A DNA stretch of 64,000 bases, taken from assembly GCF_002087335.1 (NCBI RefSeq), contig NZ_MWVJ01000105.1, positions 1 through 64,000 on the forward strand, given 5' to 3'. Position numbers and translations under genes: made by a program. The DNA is from Pseudophaeobacter leonis (GTDB taxonomy: Bacteria; Pseudomonadota; Alphaproteobacteria; Rhodobacterales; Rhodobacteraceae). The notes beneath the pieces were generated by a model, which did not search any database, was not told the origin of the DNA, and saw nothing but the letters and a program-made list of their open reading frames with translations. Below, piece after piece: positions 1-10,085 of this stretch; the first letter of the stretch is position 1; each line of letters opens with the position of its first letter.

Positions 1-210
1 ATCAAGAAGAGTTTTTCAACAAAATTCGCCCATTTTGCCTGAGTTCCGGCCAATGATTCGCTAGGCACGAATGTCGTGAATGGGTTACGAGAAGCCCTTT
101 GAGGGCCCGGACCGGACCGTTCCGGCACCTTCGCTCAAGAGCCCTGATCACAAAACCCACTTGACGCTTAACTCAGCTATATGCGATCAGATATATATCA
201 TCACGAAATG

Positions 211-238
211 CGCCCACGGGAAACCGGCGGGCGTTTTT
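211..238 (+). terminator. Terminator-like hairpin
   Basis: An arm CGCCC with inner CGG, a GAAA tetraloop, then CCG and GGGCG, is followed directly by TTTTT. The stem has a small internal bulge. It lies just upstream of a truncated HNH-type reading frame and has no convincing gene in front of it, so it may be left over from a lost gene. Confidence 0.4.
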
Positions 239-274
239 GCGTTGTATTCTCTGACATTGGTAAAGGGGCGCGGG

Positions 275-415
275 ATGCCGAAGAAGCCCTGCGCGCATCC
301 GGGTTGTTTTCGACTGATTGAGGTCGGAACGGGGTATTGCGATGCGCATGCTCAATCGGAAAAGCAGGACCGGGAGAACAGTTCGTCACCATCTGCCTTA
401 AGGCCGTGTGAGTAG
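275..415 (+). pseudogene. Truncated HNH endonuclease N-terminus (phage type)
   Basis: A 46-residue frame opens MPKKPCAHPGC and continues to GYCDAHA. The CxHPGC...C..H arrangement is the Cys/His cluster that opens many small phage and prophage HNH endonucleases; the HNH catalytic core that should follow (another 50-80 residues) is absent and the frame stops at TAG. An aggggcg stretch lies just upstream of the ATG. I infer a prophage or gene-transfer-agent remnant. A short free-standing zinc-binding protein is the alternative. No other phage genes are visible in the window, so support is limited to the motif. Confidence 0.4.
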
Positions 416-599
416 AGGTCTCCCCAAGCGCCGTGAACGCTTTGGGAAGGCCCAGAGAACGCGCCAAGAAAAGCGTCGCTCAGTCTAATGTGCTGCCCAC
501 AGCTCAAAGCTGTTGAGAACAGGGCGCACCCGGCTTCTATCCGACACATCGTAAGATGTTTGATCGCCGCCAAGGGCTCAGGCCGAACGAGCGAGCAGT

Positions 600-2433
600 T
601 CATCCCCGGAGCACATTGCATCGGCGATCGAAATCGTCATCAGCCCTTGCATAATGCGCCTCAGACGCGGTGTCCTGCCAATCGGCTTCTTCTGCGGCCT
701 GATCCTGCCCTTCCCGCAACACAAACTGACCAACCAGCTGATTAAGCCCAAGTGTTTCGGCGTTCAAAGACTGGATAGCAGAGTTCGACTGGTCAACCAT
801 GGTCGCATTTTTCTGGGTAACCTCGTCCAGTTGAGACATGCCGATATTGACCTCGTTGATACCCGTCGCCTGATTGGCAGAGACCGCAGAGATACCGGAC
901 ACCAGCTCTGATATCTGGGCAACTTGCTGGACAACGGCTTCCAGCGCCTTACCGGCTCCGTCAACCTGCTGCACACCATCCTGAACATGGGCCGAGCTGG
1001 TCCCGATCAGGATTTTGATCTCCATTGCTGCTTCAGAAGAGCGTTGCGCCAGGCCACGAACCTCGGAGGCAACAACAGCAAAGCCCCGTCCGACCTCGCC
1101 TGCCCGTGCCGCTTCGACCCCGGCATTCAAGGCCAGGAGATTGGTCTGGAAGGCGATGTCATCAATCACACCGATGATCTGCGAAATGCGACTGGAAGAG
1201 GACTCGATTTCATTCATCGCCGCCAATAGCCCCCTCAACAACACGCCCGCTGTGCTCGACATCACTGCGCGCTATCGCCATAGCGTCCTCGACTTCTTTG
1301 GTGTTTTGCGCTGCTGTAGTCACGCTGGTGGCCATCTGTTCCAGCGCGGCCGCAGTCTCCTCGAGCGTTGCCGCCTGGCTGGCGGTGCGCGTCGACAGAT
1401 CCTCCGACGCATCCTGGATTTCGCTGGACCGGCCCTGAATACCCTTGCTGGCCAAAACAACCTTGGAAATCAATTCATTCAGGTTATCTACGGTTCCATT
1501 ATAATCAACGCGTAGGGGCTCGTATTCATCGTCAAAAACTTCGGCAATACGATCACTGAAGTTTCCTTTCGACAGGTTTTGCAACCCGCTCCCAAGGCGC
1601 GCAATAACGCCTTCACCTACGGCACGTCTGGCATCTTGTTCGGCGAGGGTTTCCACGACACGTGCAGTAACCAAATCAATATCATGGGCAATTTCACCAA
1701 AATCATCTTGGCGCATCCGGTCCGAGATTCTTATCTCAAAATTCCCTTCGGCAACATCTCTGAGGGCTATGCGCAAACGTTCAATAGGTCTGGTGATCGT
1801 CAGCGTTGTTTTACGCGCATTATGAAGCACCACCAAAATGGTCAGGGCAGAGATACCCAGCAGGCTATAAAGCAAATTCATATCATGTGCCCGCGCGGCC
1901 AGAGCGGACGTGCGGGCGAATTCTGCGATGTCTACTTGAAGAGTATGAAGATCCTTCTTCAAGAGGGCACGCTCCTCAAAAAAGGCGGGCAGAGCCGCAA
2001 GAGCGGCCCCATTATCCTGGAACCCCAAGGTCTGAATAGCTTGGCTGGAGACAATGAACTCCTCTGCCAGAGGTATGGTTATCTCGGCCAGGGCCGAGAT
2101 TTCAGGTGAGGTTGGCACAGCTTGCAGCGCCTTGAGCGAGGTCATGAAGACCTGTGATTCCTGTACGAGCTGCTCCGCCAGCGCCGCCTGATCCGCAGCG
2201 GATAACTGTTCGCCCTGTAGCAGGCTGTAAACGACAACCCCTTCCATTCTTTCACTTTCCAGGCCTGCATTTAATTCTTGGCGCACCGCCTCAGTTACTG
2301 AAATTTGCCGTTCCAGTTCCAGCTCACTCTGCCAAAGACTATAGATTGACAGACTGGCTAGAAATACGATAGACGACACTGCCGTAATACCAGAAATGAG
2401 CAATCTTGTATTTATAGGCATATTCCTGAACAT
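600..2433 (-). pseudogene. Methyl-accepting chemotaxis protein, frameshifted
   Basis: Inner-membrane chemoreceptor that would signal through CheW/CheA. The N-terminal part (2433 down to about 1225) has a first transmembrane helix at residues 9-31, a periplasmic four-helix sensor, a second membrane segment near residue 190, HAMP-type sequence and the start of the signalling helices. In another frame (from about 1240 down to 600) comes the conserved hairpin tip, with [20 protein letters not shown] and [12 protein letters not shown]. The break falls near a run of five C at about 1228-1234, so one indel would restore a protein of roughly 610 residues. The sensed ligand cannot be read from the sequence. 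Family assignment is secure; whether the break is real is not. Confidence 0.88.
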
Positions 2434-2596
2434 TTAAACGCTCCACTAAGTTGCAATAGGCATTCTTTTTTTAGGGCGCACTCCTTAAGAATTCAGAAAA
2501 AAACCCAAAGAGATACGGCTTTGATGATGTATCCCCCCCCGACGGAATCGATGTGCCAAGGTGGGGCTGCAATGATCCACAGAAAGGCGAGCGGCC

Positions 2597-2933
2597 ATGT
2601 CGGATATTATTACAGTCGGACTCGATTTGGCGAAAAATGTATTCCAAGAGCATGGAGCTGACAGCGCAGGTCAAGCGCCAGAAGAATGATGCTGCTGAAG
2701 CGATTTGCGAGGCAGCGCTACGCTCCTCGATGCGCTTTGTGCCGGTGAAGAGCAAAGATGTGCAGGGTGCACCATGGTCTTCCGGGTCCGGCAGCAGCTC
2801 AGACATCTGGACCGCAAAAATGCTCGCGGAGAAGCCGTTCCGGCTGGCAACCGTTGCCATGGCCAACAAATCCGCCCGGATTATCTGGGCCATGCGAACC
2901 AAACGAAAGGAATACCGGCAGCCGATTGTCTGA
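2597..2933 (+). mobile_element. IS110-family transposase remnant, internally deleted
   Basis: The ATG at 2597 starts MSDIITVGLDLAKNVFQ, the DEDD-nuclease N-terminus of IS110/IS1111 transposases, but the frame stops after 30 codons. In a second frame follows VKRQKNDAAEAICEAA with MRFVPVKS, the next conserved block. A third frame shows MVFRVRQQL, and the C-terminal tail (KMLAEKP...MANKSARIIWAM) ends at TGA 2933. About 340 bp remain of a gene that is normally near 1 kb, so large internal deletions and frame changes have killed it. IS110 elements usually lack terminal inverted repeats and I could not define the ends. It marks the region as a site of past insertion. Confidence 0.85.
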
Positions 2934-3484
2934 TCGGGTCAACCTGCCCAGGGCTGCAAGGCGCTTGATGTGATGATGCGAAATGAAGTCAACCAAAAGT
3001 CAGGACGCTCCGACCAATGTCGCGGCCCACAGAGGTCGTTGAGCCGAGAGGAACCTTGCTTGCGGAACTCATCCACTGCCCGGCAGGCGATGCTTGCATC
3101 GCTGAGAGGGAGGGCCAGTGGCAATCGCCTCGTAAACAGGCCCCTCTCGGCAGATTGCTCCGCAATCGCCTGCCGGGCAGCGAGACACACGACTGTACTG
3201 ACGGATGATCGCAATCACAAAAATCGCTTGAAATGGAGGAGCCATCCACACACGACATTGAGCGGATTGCCGAATGTTGCGCTGCGGCTTCGCCAAACCT
3301 GCCGTTAGACATATCGTGCAGCATTTTTCGGGTCTTGGGGCCACAATGCGGGCTTCGTTGCCATCTGGTTCTGGGCCTCACTTGGCAGCGCCCAAAGCAT
3401 TGGAAACGCAAAATAGCATTGGACAATCAATACCCGTTCCATGATCCTTGGATTGAAATCGATGGCGCAGAATGGGAGAGAAAT
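2934..3484. other. Non-coding stretch after the IS110 remnant
   Basis: No gene could be supported here. The first part may be the right flank of the IS110 element. The middle (3076-3180) carries a strong nested inverted repeat, listed separately. Short frames are present on both strands but none resembles a known family. The last bases form the leader of the exported amidase; GAATGGGAGAG shortly before its ATG is the likely ribosome binding site. Confidence 0.5.
3076..3180. repeat. Nested inverted repeat, 16-bp perfect outer arms
   Basis: Outer arms CTGCCCGGCAGGCGAT (3076-3091) and ATCGCCTGCCGGGCAG (3165-3180) are perfect reverse complements. Inside them are smaller hairpins: GATGC-TT-GCATC beside the left arm and GATTGC-GGA-GCAATC beside the right arm. 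GAGAGGG...GGCC pairs with GGCCCCTCTC further in. The unit is about 105 bp with no open frame of its own. It could be a miniature transposable element or a mobile-element end; its position between an IS remnant and two broken genes fits that. Confidence 0.7.
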
Positions 3485-5005
3485 ATGCTGACACGACGAG
3501 CCCTTCTCAAAGCTTCCGCCGGAGCACTGGTCGGTGCTGTATTTGTTCCTGCTCAGATTAAACGAGCCGCTGCCGCACCAAAATATCTCGACGAGCTTAT
3601 TGGTTACGACGCTCTTGGAATGGCCGAACTGATAAAAACGGGTGATATCTCGGCGCGTGAAGCGGTTGAGATCACGATCCGTCGCATTGAGGCTCTTGAA
3701 CCGATCGTGAATGCGGTCACCACGCGAACCTTTGAACGCGCGTTTGACAAGGCCGAGACGATATCAAAGGATACGGTATTTGCCGGAATGCCCATTATGG
3801 TCAAGGACATGGTCGACGTGGGCGGCGTTCGCAGAACTGACGGATCGCGTATGATGCTTACGAATACGCCTGCCGAAAACGTCATGTATGTCGATGGGGT
3901 CGAAGCATCTGGCCTGAATATCATTGCCATGACCAATGTGCCTGAGTTTGCGCAGCTTGGCCTTGTTACCAATAATATGGCTTTTGGACTGTCGCGCAAT
4001 CCATGGGATCTGTCCAAGTCGACGCTGGGGTCCAGCGGCGGTTCGGGCGGCGGCGGTTGCGTCGGGTATGGTGCCAATGGCGCATGGCACCGATGGCGGC
4101 GGCCCGAACCGACTGCCTGCCTGCGCCCAGGGGTTATTTGGCTTTAAGCCAAGTCGGGCGCGGATGCTGCCGGGCGAGGCCGGCGGGGTACACGGTGCGA
4201 CGAAAACCAACCAAGCGATCAGCAGGACGGTACGCGACAGCGCAGCTCTGCTTGTCCACACTGAAGACCCGAATGGACCGTTTCCGGCAATTGGCCTGGT
4301 CACGGGGCCTGCCAATAGGCGTCTTAAAATTGGCTATGCGCCGATGATACGTGGTGGCATTGCTGTTGATCCGGCCGTGGCAGCAGCGCAGGAAAACACG
4401 GTTCAGCTGCTGCGCGACCTCGGTCATGACGTTGTCGATGCAATAATTCCAGTGGACCAGGAAGAATTCTTTCGCAATTTCAACGGCGCGTTCCTGCGCC
4501 AGTTTGGTGTCGTGGCAGAACAGGCAAGATCCATCTCTGGGGCTTCGGCAGGTGAGTCAGGCCTGCTTGATCCTTTTACGGCCTCGCTGATCGAGTGGGG
4601 AAGCAGCTTTTCTGCTGAAGATCAGGCCGCCGGAGCGGCCTATCTGCAGAAAGTTCCCGGACTGTTCGACGCGCTGTTCAAGAACATTGACGTATTGCTC
4701 AGCCCTTGATGCCATTTGTCTCTATTGATACCAACGCGTTGTCACCAGGATATCTCGTAAACGATCATCTGCTCAATTTCCTGCAGTCGGGGCTCGCCTA
4801 TACTGCTGCCGCCAACGTTTCGGGCCACGCCGCGATGTCGGTGCCGCTGAACTGGGACACCAAAAGCGGCATGCCAATCGGATCACAGTTCCAGGCAGCA
4901 GCCGGAAATGACGCAATGCTCTATGAGCTGGCCTTTGAACTGGAGCAAGCACGGCCATGGAAGGATCGTTGGGCGCCATACTCCGTGAAATTTATCCCGG
5001 TCTGA
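3485..5005 (+). pseudogene. Amidase-signature hydrolase with Tat signal, broken
   Basis: Exported amidase-signature enzyme (GatA/AmiE-like amide hydrolase). The start at 3485 gives a Tat signal (TRRALLK, hydrophobic stretch, cut after about residue 31). The catalytic Lys sits in MVKDMVD and the cis-Ser loop in GSSGGSGGG. The frame breaks near 4055 and again near 4707, and the three pieces together cover a normal length of about 505 residues. The expected nucleophile motif GGSIR reads GGGPNRLP, so the catalytic serine is replaced by proline. With two frameshifts this points to a dead gene more strongly than the frameshifts alone. Substrate unknown. It is followed after 55 bp by another exported hydrolase. 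Confidence 0.85.
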
Positions 5006-5060
5006 CACTGCGAATGCAATACCCGCTCAAATTATAGAACTTCAAAGGAAGCTGTTTCTC

Positions 5061-6790
5061 ATGAAGGCATCCATATTGTTCAAACCTTTGATGCTCATGT
5101 CTGGGCTGGTTTTTCTAGGGCTGTCTGCGGCAGCGGCGCAAGACACGACTGCTTTGTCGGACCAGCGCATGGCAGACAGTCCTGAGGCATTGATAAAAAG
5201 CCTTGGCGCTGTCTCGTTTTTGACCCCTGAGGAAATGGCACGACAAGCGGGCGCAGGAGTTGTCCGGCCTGCTTCACCCATTTGATATTCCACAGTCCCC
5301 CCAGCTTTTGGATCCCCGCTTTGATCCCCGAGCCCCGATCCTGGCTGCTGACATCTCAGAATATCTGGACCATCTAACCGGGATTTCGATTAAATCGAAG
5401 AACGACGGAAACCTGATTTGGGGCCGTGTTCAGGGGACCAAATATGAGCGCGAGGCGTCAGACTATGTTGAGGAGCAGCTGAAGGCCTTTGGCTTTGCTG
5501 ATGTCCGCAAGGATCTGGTGCCAGCCCGGCGTCCCCTTTGGCATCTGGAGCACTTGGAATTGACTGTCACGGCGGCTTCCGGCTTTAAAGATGGTCAGAC
5601 CTACAGTTTTTCCAACGCGCTTACGGCCTATCAATCTGCGACGACACCAAAAGGCGGGGTTGAGGCCGAGGTTATTTTTGTTGGTGAAGGCACCGCAGCA
5701 GAACTAAATGGGCGAGACCTGACCAATAAGATCGTTTTGCTGCGGACACGTGGCCTACCGGGAGGGTTGTTCCACAGCGCCCGGACCGCCTATTCCCGTA
5801 TCGCAATTGGTGAGTATGGCCTCCCAGTTGGCGTCGTCGTTTGGTCAGATGTGCCCAATGCCTCTGTTGTTGCGACCCGCGTCGGGGCCATCGGCGGGGG
5901 GAAACCTTTGACTGGCCTTGCCCTGGACGGTTATCAATAATCAGGACGGATACTACCTCCGCAAACTGCTGGACCGCGCAACTCCAGAGCAACCAGTTCG
6001 GATGCGCCTGGATGTTCAAGGCGAAGAACAAGGCCCAGACAAACGATATTCTTACAACGTCTATGGGGTGTTACCCGGACAAAGCGGCAAATACATTCTA
6101 CACATCACCCACATTGATGGTTTTCTGTATGCGCAGCACTGCAACGGAGGCGGTGTTGCAATGCAGATGGCAATGGCCAAGCACTATGCTGCACTCCCGG
6201 CTGACGCGCGACGGCACGGCCTGATCTTTTTGTTTGTCGGAGATCACGAAAACCCAGGGGTCGGAGCCACTGACAAGTTTGTTGAGGCGAACAGGGATCT
6301 TATGGAAAATGATCTTCTCGTCGTATTGCGCCCGGAAAAGCCAGGCATGGTCCAGGAACTGGACGAAGGGTGGATCTCAAGTATCCCCACGAATGTGATG
6401 ACGCCGCAGATGCTTATGGTGACAAACCGAAGCCCACTTCTGACCGATTTGTTTCAGCAGGCTGCGACGCTCTACAACATTACCACCATGGAGTTTGTCT
6501 ACCCTGACCCTGCCAGTGACGAGACCAATTTTCATCCCCCATACTTCGATGCGGCGGTGATTTCGGCAGGATGGGCGACGGGCACCCGATACTATCATAC
6601 AACCGCCGACTACGAGAACAATCTCGTGCGACCGGCAGTTCTAGAAAAACAAGGCCGGGCCTATGCATATGTCATTGATGAACTGATGAAGTACAACAAG
6701 GCGGACTTAGAGCAAGGTGGCACAGCTTACACGGCCGAAAAATCTATCTATCAGTCGGATATTTTGAAGTTACTGCTTGGAAATCACTAG
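5061..6790 (+). pseudogene. M28-type exported peptidase-like protein, frameshifted
   Basis: The first 27 residues form a Sec signal ending in SAAAAQD. The middle resembles the protease-associated insert of M28 zinc aminopeptidases, and the C-terminal part contains HITHIDGF, NGGGVA and FLFVGDHENPG, matching the metal-binding order of M28 enzymes. Frames change near 5250 and 5920; corrected length is about 575 residues. The bridging ligand normally written D-N-G-x-G reads C-N-G-G-G, so one metal ligand seems lost. A degraded carboxypeptidase or aminopeptidase is the best reading. It probably formed a unit with the upstream amidase, both exported. Confidence 0.7.
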
Positions 6791-7261
6791 TACACCGGGG
6801 CAAATCCTCAAGGAGGCTGCATGCCCACCTTGGACAGTGCCAAGAGGAAGGTCTCCATAAAAGGAATAGTTGGAAAGCCTAGAGCACGCTGCAACCAAAG
6901 TGTTGTGCACTGTTCGTGGTCTGCTTCGGGCGATATGCACAGCTTTGCAAACTACGCAATCTGCACTCATTTAAACATGGAATTGATTGTAGCAGGGACA
7001 ACAGTTCCTCCAGCCCAAAATGACCGTTTCCATCAATCGACGGGAAGTTGCGAGCGCCTGCGGCGAATGACTGGTTTCCGCCCTTGGTGTCGTTTGCTGC
7101 GCTTGCACACATCGCATCGATGACCGGCTGTAAGGGGCTGGCAACCGTCATTGACCGCCCAATGCAGTGCTTCAGCGCGACGGTTCTGGTGCTGCTAGCG
7201 CCGCAAGTCCGCTTGAAGCCGATTTGCTTCTCTTGGACGTAACGGCGCATAGCGGTTTATT
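6791..7261. other. Intergenic stretch without a supported gene
   Basis: Only short frames occur here. The longest, on the minus strand at 6879-7250, has no recognisable domain. No clear terminator or promoter is visible. The sequence between 7040 and 7230 has the look of worn, once-coding DNA, but I cannot name a source. Confidence 0.4.
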
Positions 7262-8653
7262 TCACGTGACTGAGCCAGAGCGACGCAAGGGCAATACATG
7301 ATGGAACTTGCCGCTGGCGGTGAATTCGGGCGATGCCTCGCTTTCCCGTACCGTCACTTCGTCCAAGCCGTTTTCGCGAAACACCTGCTTCACCGACGCG
7401 ATGACCTCTCGAAAGACAGGCTCTGCCGCCGCCTCATCGGCTAGCTGTATGCGCACTTCGAATTCCTTGTCACTGGTCTGGACCAACTGGATACGTCGGG
7501 CGCGCTCGTGCTCCAGATCAAAAACAAGCGGCGACAGCGCCACCTCGCCTATACGAACGAGCGTCGCTTGGCGTCCCTGCACCTGAAAACTGCGAAATGG
7601 TGATCCGCAGGGGCAGGGCTCTTCATGGAAGCGCACACAGTCGCCGAGATCGTATCGGATGAAAGGCTGAACCTCGTTGGCGAGCACCGTCAGCAACACT
7701 GTCGCCGACAAAGTGCCATCGGGAACGGGCTGCATCGCCTCGTCTACCGCCTCCAGGATGACCCAGTCTTCGTTCACATGCTTGCGCCCATGGCTGCACT
7801 CGAACGAAAGCGCCAGACACTCTGTGCTGCCATAGGGGTCGCTAATTCCGTATTTTAGCGAGGGGAAAGCCCGCCCGACCCGCACGCGAAGATCGTCCGT
7901 GAGCGTTTCTCCCCCTGTGGTGAAGAGCGCAGGCGCAATCTGCAGCCGTCCGGCTTCTTTTTCCTTGGTGAGGATGCTCAGCATGCTGGGGTAGGTCACG
8001 ACCCAGGCGACGTTCGAGATCGCATTGAGCCTCGCAACGATGCGATCAATCGGCTGCTCGGCCTCGATGACCGTTAAACCCAATCCCTTTGCCAGAACCG
8101 GATACAGCCGCTGTACCAATTTGTTGAACCCGTTTCCAGCGAAGTGACCGTGTCCGCCAGTGATCGTCACCCTCACCCCGAGCTTGCGGACATCCCGGAT
8201 GAGCTTCCAATGATAAGGTTCGAAGCGTGCCATCATAATTCCATAGGCATATTCCACGAAGGATGAGGACAAGACGATGACTGCAGGTTCGCCCGATGTC
8301 CCCGAGGTTTGGAAAACGGCGACATCGTCGATCGGCACGCCAACCTTCCGGATATCGCGAAGATGTCCGCGAGCCCGCTCCAGTGGCAGAGACCGGATCG
8401 TCAGCCAGCTGGCAAATTCCCTCATGAGATCGGGTTTGCGGGTCACCGGCAGGTCACGCAGTTTAATCTCTCTTGATCGTGGCAAATCCGCGTAGAGCAT
8501 TCGAAACAAGGGAGAATCGCGACGCGCCTTTTCCACGAGACGCCGCAGATTCCGGAGTTGCTTGGCTTCAATGCGCTTGCGTCCGCCCCAGCCTGTCCAC
8601 AGCCCGCCGACCAAATATCCCAATGATCTAGTAAGGCTGAAACGCATATCCAC
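7262..8653 (-). CDS. PaaK-like adenylate-forming enzyme
   Basis: 463-residue member of the phenylacetate-CoA ligase/CapK branch of the ANL superfamily. Visible motifs are the phosphate loop TSGTSGEPAV near residue 115, YGSTE near 275, RYDLGD near 340, then a CPCG cysteine pair typical of PaaK-like proteins, and a C-terminal lid domain. Such enzymes activate a carboxylate with ATP; true PaaK makes phenylacetyl-CoA, whereas CapK-like members act in surface polysaccharide or unknown pathways. No phenylacetate genes are near, so the substrate is open. It stands alone on the minus strand, with a TTGAC-N4-GTCAA palindrome 75 bp before its start. It follows the efflux operon at a 270-bp distance and seems separately transcribed. 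Confidence 0.85.
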   Translation of the reverse strand: MDMRFSLTRSLGYLVGGLWTGWGGRKRIEAKQLRNLRRLVEKARRDSPLFRMLYADLPRSREIKLRDLPVTRKPDLMREFASWLTIRSLPLERARGHLRDIRKVGVPIDDVAVFQTSGTSGEPAVIVLSSSFVEYAYGIMMARFEPYHWKLIRDVRKLGVRVTITGGHGHFAGNGFNKLVQRLYPVLAKGLGLTVIEAEQPIDRIVARLNAISNVAWVVTYPSMLSILTKEKEAGRLQIAPALFTTGGETLTDDLRVRVGRAFPSLKYGISDPYGSTECLALSFECSHGRKHVNEDWVILEAVDEAMQPVPDGTLSATVLLTVLANEVQPFIRYDLGDCVRFHEEPCPCGSPFRSFQVQGRQATLVRIGEVALSPLVFDLEHERARRIQLVQTSDKEFEVRIQLADEAAAEPVFREVIASVKQVFRENGLDEVTVRESEASPEFTASGKFHHVLPLRRSGSVT

Positions 8654-8727
8654 TCGCGATGCTTGTTCTTAGTATCCGACGTCAAGACATCGTTGATTGG
8701 AGATTACTCTAGGGAGCCACACGTGCA

Positions 8728-8741
8728 TTGACCTCAGTCAA
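8728..8741. promoter_or_regulatory. FNR/CRP-type palindrome TTGAC-N4-GTCAA
   Basis: A perfect 5-4-5 palindrome located 75 bp upstream of the PaaK-like gene start. FNR-family regulators bind TTGAT-N4-ATCAA and close variants of this form. The match is by eye only, and a single site could be chance. Confidence 0.4.
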
Positions 8742-8921
8742 ACTAAGCAACTGCGCAAGTTTACCTGTTCGAGCCGTCCCCGTCTGAGTGCGGTCTGCGG
8801 ATCTCTTTCAGCCCAAACTGTGAATTCGCCGCGCTCATGTCGAACGACCGCCTTGCTGAAATCGTGCTTACAATGTCATTTCGCCCTTTGTGGCAAACAA
8901 CCTCGGTCAGCTCGCGGCTGT

Positions 8922-10085
8922 TTACGCGCCGCCGGGTCTCGACCCCGACTTAACAATGCATCTTAATTCTCTTGCGCGACCGTGCCTGAAGAGCAGGATA
9001 CTCGTAGTCAAGAGGGTGGTGCCCAGTAGAGCCATCCATAAAAATTCCGGCCAGACGGTCTCGATCCCGGCGCCCTTGAAGACGACGGCCTGGCTGGCTG
9101 ACATGTAGTGACGAGACGGAAGGATCAGAGTTCCGATCTGCAGCCAGGCAGGCTGGCCTTCGATTGGTGTCTCACCTCCCGACAGCATCAGCATTGGGAG
9201 GACCGTCAGCATCACCAGGAGCGCAAACTGCGCCATTGAGCGGGCCAGGGTTGCAAGGAAGACCCCCAATGCCGTCGCAGTAAAAAGAAACAGAGCCGTG
9301 CCGAGAAGAAACAGAGTTTTCGACCCCGAGATGCTTATCCCCAGTGAGCCCTGCAGCACAAATGTCAGTGAGAGTGCCGTCGCGACCAGGACCACTGCGG
9401 CGTTGGCCCAGATCTTGGCCATCGCAATGTCAAAAGGCGTGAGCGGCATTGCCAGCAGGTGCTCGATCGTGCCGTGCTCGCGCTCGCGGATCATGGCGGC
9501 ACCCGTGAGAATAGTGGTCAGCTACATAATCTGGCCGATCAGCGCGACGATGCCGGCAAAACGTACGGTGTCGCGGTTTGGATTAAAGGCGCTTCGCAGG
9601 ATAACCTCGACCGGGGACGCGGGTAATAGATCTGCTCCGATCGCAAAGCGGCTGATCTCGGCGTTCAAAATGTTGCTGATATAGCTTGCACCGATCCCGG
9701 CCTGTTCCATCGCGGTTGCGTCGATCAGAACCTGAATTTCCGGAGTACGACCGGCGCGAACATCCTTCTCAAATCCGGGGGGCACGGCGACGACGAACAG
9801 GAACCGCCCCGCATCCATCTGTGTGGCTCCCGACCCCGGTGTGATCTGGACGACAGGCTGGAACTCTGGCCGAAAGAAAGCCGCAGCAAGCGTCCGCGAA
9901 AGGGGTGATTTATCCTCATCCGCAAATGCAATCGATGCGTTGTTGACCGAGGTCGCGACCCCGGTCGCCTCCATAACCGGCGAAAAGGTAAAGGACCAGG
10001 CCAGCAGGGCCATCATCACCCAGTCCCGGCGCAGGCTCATCATCTCTTTCAGACCAAGCCAGAAAATGCTGTGCAATCGTCGCAT
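8922..10085 (-). pseudogene. ABC-2 type permease (YhhJ-like), in-frame TAG
   Basis: Inner-membrane permease of the ABC-2 family, about 387 residues. The N-terminal half (to 9522) has one membrane helix near residue 30 and a large periplasmic domain; the C-terminal half (from 9494) carries IREREHGTIEHLLAMP and the remaining membrane helices. The two halves are in the same frame and are separated by one TAG after GLIGQIM, where family members continue with hydrophobic residues. It starts immediately after the RbbA-like gene, the order seen in the E. coli yhiI-rbbA-yhhJ cluster. A single substitution or base-call error explains the break, unless the protein really works as two pieces. Confidence 0.85.
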
